Positions 27,354 to 36,107 of a stretch of DNA of 64,000 bases are shown piece after piece. The notes beneath the pieces are model-generated. The model was given only the letters and a program-made list of their open reading frames with translations, searched no databases and had not been told where the DNA came from. How positions within the stretch are numbered: position 1 is the stretch's first letter; every line of letters starts with the position of its first letter. A program made the translations under genes and the position numbers. The DNA comes from Bryobacteraceae bacterium (GTDB lineage: Bacteria; Acidobacteriota; Terriglobia; Bryobacterales; Bryobacteraceae), in the NCBI GenBank assembly GCA_019187195.1, contig JABAQT010000027.1:1-64000 (forward strand), read 5' to 3'.

Positions 27354-28109
27354 TTACTTCTTTGCGCCCTTGATCTGCACGGCGCGGGCGCGTTCGGCCT
27401 GCGCGATCTGCTTGATCTGCTGCGGGACATCCGCCATGGCCATCACCTTCTCGAGCGTCGCGATCGCCTCGTCCGGCTTGCCCGCCATGTTGTACACCTG
27501 TCCCAGGCGCACCATATTCGCCGCGTCCCCGCTGGCGTCCACTGCCGCCTTCATCTCGGTGATCGCCACGTCGTATTTCTTGCGCCCCAGCGCCACCAGG
27601 CCCAGCGCTTCATGCTGCTGCCCTTCGAAATCCTTCTTCGCCGCCGCCCACTGCTCGTCCGTCATTGCCGGATTCGGCTTCTGCGCCGTCTTCAGCAGCT
27701 CACCCGCCTGGTTGGCCAGCTTCTCCGCCTTCGCCAGTTTCTCTTCCTTATCCAAATCGAACTCCCGCGTTCTCTGCGCGAGACCCGTCGCCATGATCAG
27801 CATCGTCGGATAACTCTTCGGATCCGCCTCGAGCGTCCGCTCGGCGTAGAGCATCATCTTCTCGTAGTCGTTCTTCTGCTGCGCCGATACCGTCGCGATG
27901 TAGAGCGCGAATCCCTTGAACTCCGTATCGGCGAACTTCGTCAGCAGGTTTTCCACCGCCGCGATCCGCGCGTCCGGATCGGGCGCGTTCTGAATCGCCA
28001 TGATGGCTTCCACTTCTTTTTGAGACTTCGGCTGCGGAGCCTTTTGTCCCCATATTACCGGCGCCGCTACCGCTAGCAGGCCGAACATACCGAGAAGAAC
28101 TCTCTTCAT
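27354..28109 (-). CDS. Secreted TPR-repeat protein
   Basis: 251 residues with a Sec leader (MKRVLLGMFGLLAVAAPVIWG). The body is all-helical and repetitive: AIQNAPDPDARIAAVENLL, ALYIATVSAQQKNDYEKM, HEALGLVALGRKKYDVAI, NMVRLGQVYNMAGKPDEAI are TPR-like helix pairs. It probably acts as a periplasmic scaffold or binding protein. It lies between another TPR-containing secreted protein (10 bases upstream) and rnc. No specific partner can be named. Confidence 0.8.
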   Translation of the reverse strand: MKRVLLGMFGLLAVAAPVIWGQKAPQPKSQKEVEAIMAIQNAPDPDARIAAVENLLTKFADTEFKGFALYIATVSAQQKNDYEKMMLYAERTLEADPKSYPTMLIMATGLAQRTREFDLDKEEKLAKAEKLANQAGELLKTAQKPNPAMTDEQWAAAKKDFEGQQHEALGLVALGRKKYDVAITEMKAAVDASGDAANMVRLGQVYNMAGKPDEAIATLEKVMAMADVPQQIKQIAQAERARAVQIKGAKK

Positions 28110-28119
28110 CTTCCACTCC

Positions 28120-29622
28120 TTACTTATTCCCGGCTCCGCCAGGACGAAACTCTCCCTTGAGACCTCTCTCCGCCGTTTCGCGGCCCTTCTCCGAGCCGCC
28201 TTCCACGGCGAGCGCCGCCTGATAGTATTTCGCGGCCTGGCTCGCTTCCCCGGCTATGTCCGCCAGCCGGCCCAGGTAGACCAGCGACCAGCACTTGTCC
28301 GGAGGCTCCGGCCCCAATTCCAACGTCTTCTTTAACAGACGCTCACCGAGCTCCGGGTCGTTTCCCCGGATCGCGATCCGCGCCAATCCATAATATGCCT
28401 TGGCGTGCACCGTTTTGTCATCGCTCGCCTGTAAGACCTCGAGAAATTTTGTACGCGACTCGGCCAATTGCCTGCCCGTGAGCAGGTCCTCGGCTTCCTG
28501 CAGTGTCTTTTCTGCCCTGGAAAGCTCCTTGGGCGGCGGGGGCGGCGGCGGTTTGACTTTGCGTACCAGCGGAACCGTCGCGAACTGGACCCCTTCCAAC
28601 CTCTTATCTTCCTTCTTCAAGTCAATGCCCTCTATAAGCTCAGGCATGTAAAAACGCATTGACTGCTCCTGCTTCTCATACTTCGGCAGAGCTTCCGAAA
28701 AATAGGGAGTCAGGATGTATCCCTCCGCCATCGCCCGGTCTACCATCTCCTGCCGCTTCGCCGCCGCACCCGGGCCCGTGGTCAACCGGGCCTCGATCGC
28801 CTTCACCAGGCTCGCTTCCGTCAAAAGTGAAAAATCCCTCTTATACATTTCGGGCAGCAGTGGCGCGGGCGCCGCGAAGTCCCCTAAACCCTTCTTCTTC
28901 TCAAGCAACTCCCGCTGCCGCAGCACCAGCGGACCGGCCAGATACTGCAGGTACGCATGGCGGATATCGTCAATCTGCGGCTCATGCGAGTTGGTCGCCA
29001 CCACGAAAAAATCGACGCCATAACTGCGCACGTGCACCTGGTTCGGAGGCCCCAGCAGGTCGAGATAGATCTGGAAATGTTGTCCGAGAGAACCACTGGT
29101 GGGGTTACGCAGATAGCCGTTGGCTTCGAGAACCGCCCGGGATACTCCCGGGTGATAAGCCTCGAGGGCCTGGTCAAGGGCGGGTTGAGCCTGCTTCCAC
29201 AAGGTTTCGATGCCCGCTTCCTGATAAAACTTCTTCATGAGATCCGGAAGTCCGGAAAGCGCAGCCACTTCCGGGGGCAGATCGTTTGATCGATACCGGT
29301 ATTTGAACGATGGCCCCTCCACGCACAACGCAAACGATATGTACAGGCTCATCGTTGCCGTGTCCGTCTCCTGACGGTGCTCACGCACAAACCGCCGAAT
29401 CTCCGGAAGAACCGGTATTTCCTTCGCCGCCAATGCCTTACGAACTGCCGCCCGCAGTGGATGGTTCGATGGCGAACCTGCTTCCGCATCGAATCCCGCC
29501 GCATTCAGCGCCGCCATGACACTGAATAAGGTGAGACTCCCGTCCAATTGCTCCGGTTCGGCCGCCCTCAGGCCGCCTCCCAACACCAGAAACGCTACCA
29601 GGATTGTCCGGAATCTCAGCAA
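28120..29622 (-). CDS. Secreted protein with C-terminal TPR repeats
   Basis: 500 residues if started at TTG 29622, which has GAGG five bases upstream and gives the leader LLRFRTILVAFLVLGGGLRA; a longer frame from TTG 29718 is possible but would place 32 charged residues before the leader. The N-terminal ~330 residues are unrecognised (FDAEAGSPSNHPLRAAV). A proline run (KVKPPPPPPPKEL) leads into helical TPR-like repeats (HAKAYYGLARIAIRGNDPEL, CWSLVYLGRLADIAGEASQA). It is likely co-transcribed with the TPR gene downstream. Confidence 0.72.
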   Translation of the reverse strand: MLRFRTILVAFLVLGGGLRAAEPEQLDGSLTLFSVMAALNAAGFDAEAGSPSNHPLRAAVRKALAAKEIPVLPEIRRFVREHRQETDTATMSLYISFALCVEGPSFKYRYRSNDLPPEVAALSGLPDLMKKFYQEAGIETLWKQAQPALDQALEAYHPGVSRAVLEANGYLRNPTSGSLGQHFQIYLDLLGPPNQVHVRSYGVDFFVVATNSHEPQIDDIRHAYLQYLAGPLVLRQRELLEKKKGLGDFAAPAPLLPEMYKRDFSLLTEASLVKAIEARLTTGPGAAAKRQEMVDRAMAEGYILTPYFSEALPKYEKQEQSMRFYMPELIEGIDLKKEDKRLEGVQFATVPLVRKVKPPPPPPPKELSRAEKTLQEAEDLLTGRQLAESRTKFLEVLQASDDKTVHAKAYYGLARIAIRGNDPELGERLLKKTLELGPEPPDKCWSLVYLGRLADIAGEASQAAKYYQAALAVEGGSEKGRETAERGLKGEFRPGGAGNK

Positions 29623-29763
29623 ATCGGCCTCAGGCTCTTCCAGTTTACCCAGTTTCGGAAACAACCGCCTCCTCCCGGCGTCAATTTTTTGCGTACCCCC
29701 ATGGACAGGAATGGCCAATCCGATTACACTAAGGGCTGGAATTGTTTAACTGGATCTTTCCAC

Positions 29764-29800
29764 GGGGATGTATGCCTTTCTGGTATCATCCCCTTTTCTT
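29764..29800 (+). promoter_or_regulatory. Hairpin plus T-run in the infC leader (attenuator-like)
   Basis: GGGGATG (29764-29770) pairs with CATCCCC (29787-29793); inner bases ATGCC and GGTAT can extend the stem around a TTTCT loop. TTTTCTT follows at 29794-29800, and a strong Shine-Dalgarno-like AGAAAGGAG (29803-29811) comes next. This is the shape of an intrinsic terminator in a 5' leader, so attenuation of infC is a reasonable inference. Confidence 0.55.
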
Positions 29801-29842
29801 ATAGAAAGGAGCAGAAGAAGCACCCCAAGCGTCTGGTTTCGA

Positions 29843-30448
29843 ATGTATCCACCGAGAAACTTCCCCCCGCGGCGTCCCCGCATTCGTGAGAACGTCAATG
29901 AGGCGATCCGAGTCCGAGAGGTTCGGGCCGTCTTCCCCGATGGAACCGTGGAGATTCTTCCCACGCAAGCCGCCATCCGCCGGGCCCAGGAGTTGGGCCT
30001 TGACCTGATTCTCGTCTCTCCCACCGCCGAGCCACCCGTGGCCAAAGCCATGGATTACGGCCAGTGGCAGTACGAGCAGAAGAAGAAACAACACGAAGCG
30101 AAAAAGAAACAACACGTCATCCAGGTGAAGGAGCTGAAGTTCCGGCCCAACACCGACGATCACGACTACGAGTTCAAGATGAACCACGCCATCCGGTTCC
30201 TCAAGGAAGGCAACCGCGTCAAGGCAGTAGTCCAGTTCCGCGGACGGGAGATCGCTCACGTCGATCTCGGCCAGAAGCTCCTGCAACGTTTTTCGGGAGA
30301 TCTCGCCTCCTACGGACAGGTCGAGGGCCAGCCCCGGCTCGAGGGCCGGAACTGTCACGTCATTATCAGCCCCTTGAAGACCAAGGAACCGGCGCCGAAG
30401 AAGGTGGAGAAAGCGCCGCAGCCTCCGCTCCCGGCGTCTCCGCGTTAA
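29843..30448 (+). CDS. infC: Translation initiation factor IF-3
   Basis: 201 residues from ATG 29843, giving MYPPRNFPPRRPRIRENVNE, the usual IF3 opening. The N domain has VREVRAVFPDGTVEILPT and VAKAMDYGQWQYEQKKK; the C domain has KELKFRPNTDDHDYEFK and FLKEGNRVKAVVQFRGRE. A Pro/Lys/Ala-rich tail of ~25 residues extends beyond the usual end. IF3 binds the 30S subunit and proofreads start codons. The only SD-like sequence (29803-29811) lies 31 bases upstream, an unusual spacing, and no in-frame AUU/AUG sits closer to it. rpmI and rplT do not follow, unlike in many bacteria. Confidence 0.94.
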   Translation: MYPPRNFPPRRPRIRENVNEAIRVREVRAVFPDGTVEILPTQAAIRRAQELGLDLILVSPTAEPPVAKAMDYGQWQYEQKKKQHEAKKKQHVIQVKELKFRPNTDDHDYEFKMNHAIRFLKEGNRVKAVVQFRGREIAHVDLGQKLLQRFSGDLASYGQVEGQPRLEGRNCHVIISPLKTKEPAPKKVEKAPQPPLPASPR

Positions 30449-30457
30449 CCGCGGCGC

Positions 30458-32080
30458 CTACCGCGCCAGTTGTGGCGCCACGTAGGCATAGAACACTGAG
30501 ATCAGCCCGATCACCGAAGCGAGCAGAATGCTGTGCCGCAGGGTGAATCGGAACAGTTTCGCCTCGTCGCTGGCGGGCATTCCCGTTGCCGCCGCGGCCA
30601 CCGCGATGCTCTGCAGGCTGATCATCTTCCCCATTACGCCGCCGCTTGAATTCGCCGCCGCCATCAGCGAGGGATTAAGGTTCAGCTTCGTCGCCGTCAC
30701 CACTTGCAGGTTGCCGAACAAGGCGTTCGCCGACGTATCGCTTCCCGTGAGAAAGACGCCCAGCCATCCGAGCAGCGAACTGAAAAACGGAAACAACCCG
30801 GCCGTGGCGGCAAACGCCAGGCCCAAAGTCACCGTGGCCCCCGAGTAGTTCATCAGAAACGCCAACCCCAGCACCGCGGCTATGGTGACCAGCGACAGGA
30901 AAAGCTGCTTTGCTGAATGGATCAGGACCCCCACGTACTGGCCGGGCCGCATCCGCAGCGCCAGTGCCGCCAGCAGGCTCGATACAAGACACGCCGTCCC
31001 CGCCGCCGACAGCCAGTTGAAGGTATACACCGCCGGGTATGGCGAAGGCTTCGCCACCAGCGGCTGAACCCGCTCCACCATGCCGTGCAGCATCGGCCAC
31101 TCGATGTTGATGGTTACTTTGTTAAGGACGGCCTTGAAGGACTCCTGTCCCCACAACAACACCATTACCACCAGCAGAAGATACGGCGACCACGCCAGTA
31201 TCACGTCGCCCGCCGCGTGCTTCGCCGGCATGTGTCCCTTCGCCGCCCCCTCCAGTTCAAACTTGTCCTTCGGCTTCCAGACGTTGAACAGCAGCACCAG
31301 ACTCGCGATCGCCACCAGCGACGCGGAAATGTCCGTCAACTGAGGGCCGAGATAATTCGAGACGTAGAACTGCGTCAGCGCGAATCCTCCGCCGCACACC
31401 AGTGCGGCGGGCAGCACTCCCTTCAGCGCCTTTAATCCGCCCATCACGAACACCAGATACGCCGGCACGAACAACGACACCGGCGCGCAGATGCGCCCCA
31501 CGTTCGCGCTCAGATCAAGCAGCGGCAGCCCCGTGATTCCCGCCAGTGTGAAGATCGGAATACCGATCGAACCGAACGCCACCGGAGCCGTATTCGCCAG
31601 CAGGCAGATGCCCGCCGCGTAGAAAGGCGAAAATCCGAGCCCCGCCAGCATGGCCGCCGCCACCGCCACCGGCGTTCCAAACCCCGCCGCGCCTTCAATA
31701 AACGCCCCGAACGAAAACGCGATCAGCAGGGCCTGCAGCCTCCGGTCGCTCGACAGTCCGCCCACCGAGTCCTTGATGATCTCGAACTTCCCTGTTTCAT
31801 AGGCCACCCGGTAGAGCACGATCGCCCAATACACGATCCACCCGATGGGCAGCAGCCCGAACGCCGCTCCGTACGTCACCGACCCGAATACCAGCCCCGC
31901 GGGCATTCCGTAGGCGAACATCGCCACCAGGACAGCCGCGCCCAGGCCCGATAATCCCGCAATCCAGGCAGGCTTGCGCGCCACCCCCAGAAGGAACAGG
32001 AGAACAAAGATCGGAAGTGCGGCGGCAAGCGCCGAAACCGGCAGGCTGTCGGCGAGTGGAGTGTAGTTCTGTTGCCACAT
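30458..32080 (-). CDS. lldP: L-lactate permease
   Basis: 540 residues from ATG 32080; an in-frame TTG at 32104 is less likely. The protein has at least a dozen hydrophobic helices. Family signatures include ALLIAFSFGAFIEGAAGFGTP, ALPIFVLLFLLGVARKPAW and the C-terminal SLLGWLGVFLTGSDTSANALF. It imports lactate (and often glycolate) with protons across the inner membrane. No lactate dehydrogenase gene lies next to it. It is convergent with infC (9 bases apart) and divergent from the beta-propeller gene. Confidence 0.95.
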   Translation of the reverse strand: MWQQNYTPLADSLPVSALAAALPIFVLLFLLGVARKPAWIAGLSGLGAAVLVAMFAYGMPAGLVFGSVTYGAAFGLLPIGWIVYWAIVLYRVAYETGKFEIIKDSVGGLSSDRRLQALLIAFSFGAFIEGAAGFGTPVAVAAAMLAGLGFSPFYAAGICLLANTAPVAFGSIGIPIFTLAGITGLPLLDLSANVGRICAPVSLFVPAYLVFVMGGLKALKGVLPAALVCGGGFALTQFYVSNYLGPQLTDISASLVAIASLVLLFNVWKPKDKFELEGAAKGHMPAKHAAGDVILAWSPYLLLVVMVLLWGQESFKAVLNKVTINIEWPMLHGMVERVQPLVAKPSPYPAVYTFNWLSAAGTACLVSSLLAALALRMRPGQYVGVLIHSAKQLFLSLVTIAAVLGLAFLMNYSGATVTLGLAFAATAGLFPFFSSLLGWLGVFLTGSDTSANALFGNLQVVTATKLNLNPSLMAAANSSGGVMGKMISLQSIAVAAAATGMPASDEAKLFRFTLRHSILLASVIGLISVFYAYVAPQLAR

Positions 32081-32174
32081 GGTGGAATGGACATTGATAT
32101 GCAACCCGAGGGGTCGATGTCAAGTTCGCCGCTTCCCCCTCCCACTTCCGCCGCTAAAGATATACAATCCCCGT

Positions 32175-32972
32175 ATGCTTCCGAGAAGAAGTTTTCTGGC
32201 CCTCGCCGTCTCCTCACCCGCGTGGGCGGCGAAGATCGATGTCCCCACGCGCAGCGTCCGGGTGGCGCGGGCGTTCAAGTCCCCTGGTCCGAAACCGAAT
32301 GGATTGCAGGCTACCGCCGAAGGGTTGTGGATTCTCGACCAGGGCGACAATCGCGTCTATCTCACCGACTACAAGTCCGGAAAAACTCTGCGTGCCTTCG
32401 ACACAGATTCGAAAGCAGGCAGCGGAATAACCTTCGATGGCGAAGCCCTGTGGCTCGCCTCGACCTACAGCCGCGAGATTATCCGGTGTGACGCCAGAAC
32501 CGGGAAGACCATCGCCAAGTACTCAAGTCCCGGTTCCGGTGTTGTCGCCTGGAGCGAGGGCCGTCATAGTCCGCTCGCGCCCCCGCCGAAACCCGCCACC
32601 GCCCCCAAGAAGGCGCCCGGGCACCGCCAGGCTACAGGCGCTCACGGCCTCGAATGGCGCGGCGGCAAACTCTGGATCTCGAATCCACCCTCCCAGACCA
32701 TCTATCGCATGGACCCCAAGGCGTGGAAGATCGAATTCCACTTCCCCACCGCCGGGGACCGCCCGCACGGAATCGGGTGGGAAGGCGATTATCTCTGGTG
32801 CACGGATTCGAACCTCAACGCCTTCTTCAAGCACGACACCGCGACGGGGAAAATCCTGGAGCGGATCCAACTCACCGATAGCGACCCGCTTCCACACGGC
32901 ATGACAATTCATGACGGCTACATGTGGTACTGCGACGACGTGGGCGTTGTCTGCAAGTTCAAGCTGCGCTGA
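32175..32972 (+). CDS. Secreted beta-propeller (Vgb/SMP-30-like) protein
   Basis: 265 residues from ATG 32175, which gives a leader with twin Arg (MLPRRSFLALAVSSPAWA). Repeated blade motifs read GLQATAEGLWILDQGDNRVY, GITFDGEALWLASTYSREII, GLEWRGGKLWISNPPSQTIY, GIGWEGDYLWCTDSNLNAFF and GMTIHDGYMWYCDD: five visible blades of the WLxD type. A Pro/Lys/Ala-rich insert lies between the second and third blades. It is likely a periplasmic binding or lyase-type propeller; no activity can be assigned. Confidence 0.78.
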   Translation: MLPRRSFLALAVSSPAWAAKIDVPTRSVRVARAFKSPGPKPNGLQATAEGLWILDQGDNRVYLTDYKSGKTLRAFDTDSKAGSGITFDGEALWLASTYSREIIRCDARTGKTIAKYSSPGSGVVAWSEGRHSPLAPPPKPATAPKKAPGHRQATGAHGLEWRGGKLWISNPPSQTIYRMDPKAWKIEFHFPTAGDRPHGIGWEGDYLWCTDSNLNAFFKHDTATGKILERIQLTDSDPLPHGMTIHDGYMWYCDDVGVVCKFKLR

Positions 32973-33095
32973 CGTCCGCCGCAATCACTCAGGGAGCGCG
33001 GGCGCCGTTCACCGCCTGTTCAAAACTGTTTCTCTTGCATTTTCAATAACAGTCCCGCCCGGTACGCCGGGTGTCCAACTTCCGGCCTGTATCCT

Positions 33096-33629
33096 GTGGC
33101 CGGAGGTTTAGCAGGATTGTCCGCTCTTCCCTATCCCACTTACGGCATCGCCAGTCTCTATCTGTATCCGGTCTATCAGACGCGCGAAGCCTATAAGCAG
33201 GCCACGGGCATGGATGCCCCGCCCTATGACATGAATAAGCCCATCAAGTCGTGGTTTGACCCCGCGGCGATGAGCAGCCCGAAACGCAAAATCATCTATG
33301 ACAACGTCATCGCCTACGCGGATAACGGCGCTCCCCTTGCCGGTCCCGATGGGAAACCCGTCCTCGAGCCGCTGATGCTCGATCGCGATGACGCGGCCAG
33401 GGTAAACATCCCCATCAAGGCCCCGGGACTGCCCGATCAGCCCGTTACCGGCCTTGAAATCCCCGTGCCCCTCCGCCCGCTCGAGGCGAATGAGGAACTC
33501 TACTTCCAGTTCGGCGGCATCGTGGCCGTGAAAAACACCGTTCTGTTCGGAAAACTCGAAACCGGCTTCTCCTACGAGGACCGCACGCTCCTGCGGGCCA
33601 TTGCTGATAAACTCGGCGTTCCCCGCTAA
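33096..33629 (+). CDS. Hypothetical protein
   Basis: 177 residues with a GTG start and no clear ribosome-binding site; the true start may be internal. The protein is soluble, Pro-rich and lacks a leader or known motif. Notable segments are YLYPVYQTREAYKQATGMD, KPIKSWFDPAA and VLEPLMLDRDDAARVNIP. The frame is real-looking because it stays open with even codon use and is followed by a terminator. The 123 bases upstream (32973-33095) hold nothing I can name. Confidence 0.6.
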   Translation: MAGGLAGLSALPYPTYGIASLYLYPVYQTREAYKQATGMDAPPYDMNKPIKSWFDPAAMSSPKRKIIYDNVIAYADNGAPLAGPDGKPVLEPLMLDRDDAARVNIPIKAPGLPDQPVTGLEIPVPLRPLEANEELYFQFGGIVAVKNTVLFGKLETGFSYEDRTLLRAIADKLGVPR

Positions 33630-33647
33630 CTCCTGAACTGTCGGACC

Positions 33648-33677
33648 AGGGGCGGCCCACCAGCCTGCCCCTTTTTT
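33648..33677 (+). terminator. Rho-independent terminator after the hypothetical gene
   Basis: AGGGGC (33648-33653) and GCCCC (33667-33671) form the stem, with additional GGC/GCC pairing inside, followed by TTTTTT at 33672-33677. It ends plus-strand transcription 19 bases after the stop of the gene at 33096. Confidence 0.75.
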
Positions 33678-33679
33678 CT

Positions 33680-34471
33680 TCAGTGCCGCTCGAAATCGAC
33701 CCGCACCACGATCTCGCCGTTGGTTGGCTTCACCTTCACTCGCACGTTCTCGCTCGCGCCGTACCGTGCATTCCCTCCGGGCGTGAACGTGATCTCCAGT
33801 TCCGTCGACTCGTTTGCCTTCAACTCCGTCCGCGCCAGTTTCGCCGTCAGGTCCTTCGTGGCGATCGGCTCCAGTTCCAGCTCCACCGGACCCTCCATCC
33901 GGTTCGTCACCGTCGCCTTCCGAATCTGCTTGCCCTCCATCGTCATCCGCACTTCCGCCGGTTCCACCGTCACCATCTTCATCAGGTCCTTCACGCTTGG
34001 CCCCCGCGGCAAACCGCCCCCGCCATCCCCCGCGCCCGCCTTCATCTTTCCGAACGGCGAATCGAGCGCATCTCGCGGCGGCACATACCAGTACCAGTCG
34101 TTGTCCGCGATCTTCCAGAATGTCGTTACCGGCAACGTCACGCTCACCAGCCCCTTGGGCGGCAGCAGAATCTCCGTGTGGCAGTTCACCACCGCCGACG
34201 CTTTATCGAACCCCTCGTTGTAATTCAATCTCACCACTTCGAATTTCCGGCATCGCCGCTTGTCCGCCTCGAAGTAGATGTCCTTGCTCTCCTCCGCCAC
34301 CAGCCGCTCCGCCAGGCGAAACTTCCCCTCGCCCTGCAACTCGTAAAACTTCGTCACCCGCGCCCGCAGCGCTTCGTCCACCGCCGGCGGAGCCTTCGTG
34401 AACAGATCCGCCGGGCTCTGCCCGAAACATACACCCGCCAGCAGCATCGCGGCCATCCTCGCGGCAACCAT
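33680..34471 (-). CDS. Secreted hypothetical protein
   Basis: 263 residues. The leader is short (MVAARMAAMLLAGVCFG). Residues ~20-130 look like an NTF2-like/SnoaL-type helix-strand unit (ARVTKFYELQGEGKFRLAE, then EVVRLNYNEGF), followed by a Gly-rich linker (KAGAGDGGGGLPRG) and a C-terminal Ig-like beta region (KATVTNRMEGPVELELEPI, SENVRVKVKPTNGEIVV). Function unknown. It is divergent from the csm operon, with only 106 bases between the starts. Confidence 0.68.
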   Translation of the reverse strand: MVAARMAAMLLAGVCFGQSPADLFTKAPPAVDEALRARVTKFYELQGEGKFRLAERLVAEESKDIYFEADKRRCRKFEVVRLNYNEGFDKASAVVNCHTEILLPPKGLVSVTLPVTTFWKIADNDWYWYVPPRDALDSPFGKMKAGAGDGGGGLPRGPSVKDLMKMVTVEPAEVRMTMEGKQIRKATVTNRMEGPVELELEPIATKDLTAKLARTELKANESTELEITFTPGGNARYGASENVRVKVKPTNGEIVVRVDFERH

Positions 34472-34577
34472 TTTTTCATTCTAACAAGCGCCCCTTCCAG
34501 CGGCTTTTCCAAAGCTCCAGCTTGCCATTCTGTCTGTGGTAGAGTGAGAAGTTCCGGCTTTCTATAAAGCAGTATCC

Positions 34578-36047
34578 ATGTCCATCCAGATATTTCTCCA
34601 GGGCAAGCTCCTTGGCATCCGCGAGTTCCTTTGTAGCCCCGCCTCGGGGCGGCACGAAGCGGTCTCCGAACGCCTCTTCGCCGGACGTGCCTGGTGGACC
34701 AGCCTGCTGAGCGAGATCCTCCCCCGCGCCCTCCTCGCCGAACTCGGACTTTCCGATATCCTTCTCGGTTCGAGCGGCGGCGGCCAGTTTCTCGTCGTCC
34801 TCCCCAGAGAGTCCGAAGCCAACGCCGGCGAATTCCTTTCCGCCGCCGCCCGCGACATCGAGCGCATGAGCGCCGGCCGTCTCAAACTCGTCTGGGCCGT
34901 TACCGAGAACCTCGGCGATTGGGCCGTCGTTCGCCGCCGCATCCGTGAAGCCATGGCTGCCCGCCGCGGCGCGCCTGCCGCCAATGGCGGAGACGCTCTC
35001 TTTGCTCCCCACAGCCAGGCCGCATTCGACGATTTCGACGACTACTTCGCGGATACCATCGGCGCCGGTCTCATCGAGCAGCGGGTCGTCGGCTGGTCTC
35101 CCGATTCCCCGGGCCGCGTCCTCACCGGAGACGGCAAGTACACCTGGACCATCGGTTCCGAGCACGGCCAGATCCTTCTTCCCCGCCACGTCGCTCTCTC
35201 TGACGACGGAGCCCATCCCGTCGATGCCGCTGCTCTCGCCGCCCGCGCCACCGGAGCCGCCGTATGGGGTGTTCTCCGCGGCGATGTCGACAACCTTGAT
35301 ATCCGCTTTCGCCGTGTCCAGTCCATCGAGGAACACGTCCAACTCTCCGTCCTTTACAAACAGTTCTTCGCCGGCGAATTGGAGGTCCTCTGCTCCATGC
35401 CCGAGTTCTGGCGGAAGGTCACTATCCTCTACTCCGGCGGCGACGATTTCGCGGCCTACGGCGCCTGGGACGCCCTCCTTCAGCTCGCCCGGGAACTCCA
35501 GCGCCTGTTCCGGCGCTTCTCCGAGGAGAGCCTCAAGGATTTTCCCGGAGGCGAAGGCAAGACCATCTCCATGGCGCTCGCCCTCGCGCCGTCCCCCGAG
35601 GCCACTCTCGTCTCCGTCTTCGAGGAAGCCGGGCGCATGCTCGAAGATGCCAAGTGCTCCTCCCGCGACTCCTTCGCCCTCCTTGGCCGCGTCCTCGAAT
35701 GGCGCCAGATCAACGGAGCTTCCGACCTCAAGGACACCATGGTTCGCGTCGTTCAGGAGTTCGGCGGCAGCACCCGGTTCCTCGGCGAACTCGCCGCCTT
35801 CTACCGCGAAGAGGTCTTTTCACCCCTCTCCGCCTCCCGGAAGAAGGAAGGCGAGATGGAAAAACCCTGGCGGCTGCATCGCCGCGTTCTCCGCGTCCTG
35901 CCCTCCACGCGCGATCGCGAACTCGAACGGCTCCGCGGTTCGCTCATCGTCGACCTCGTCGGCAAGAATGCCTCGCAGGTCAAACTCCGCCCCGCGGGCA
36001 GAGTCGCGTTAGAATGGGCAAGACTGTTGACGGAGGCCCCTCAATGA
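34578..36047 (+). CDS. csm1: Cas10/Csm1, type III-A large subunit, HD-domain-less
   Basis: 489 residues, much shorter than the usual ~750-850. It starts directly in palm domain 1 (LQGKLLGIREFLCSP, ILLGSSGGGQFLVVLP), so the N-terminal HD DNase domain is absent; the Cys pairs of the usual zinc ribbon are also missing. Palm 2 is intact in its key sites: GDVDNL at 235-240 and the cyclase motif YSGGDDF with GGDD at 287-290. The protein should therefore scaffold the Csm complex and may make cyclic oligoadenylate, but should not cut DNA. It heads a five-gene operon. The cyclase potential is inferred from motifs. Confidence 0.92.
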   Translation: MSIQIFLQGKLLGIREFLCSPASGRHEAVSERLFAGRAWWTSLLSEILPRALLAELGLSDILLGSSGGGQFLVVLPRESEANAGEFLSAAARDIERMSAGRLKLVWAVTENLGDWAVVRRRIREAMAARRGAPAANGGDALFAPHSQAAFDDFDDYFADTIGAGLIEQRVVGWSPDSPGRVLTGDGKYTWTIGSEHGQILLPRHVALSDDGAHPVDAAALAARATGAAVWGVLRGDVDNLDIRFRRVQSIEEHVQLSVLYKQFFAGELEVLCSMPEFWRKVTILYSGGDDFAAYGAWDALLQLARELQRLFRRFSEESLKDFPGGEGKTISMALALAPSPEATLVSVFEEAGRMLEDAKCSSRDSFALLGRVLEWRQINGASDLKDTMVRVVQEFGGSTRFLGELAAFYREEVFSPLSASRKKEGEMEKPWRLHRRVLRVLPSTRDRELERLRGSLIVDLVGKNASQVKLRPAGRVALEWARLLTEAPQ

Positions 36048-36107
36048 AGGCACGGGCGCCCCGCGCGCTTACGCCTACAAACCGGTGACTATATTCGAGG
36101 CTGAATT

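Noticed and set aside
29768..29842. ATG 29768 as infC start
   Set aside because: It lies inside the hairpin stem and would add 25 residues unlike any IF3; the ATG at 29843 gives the usual N-terminus.
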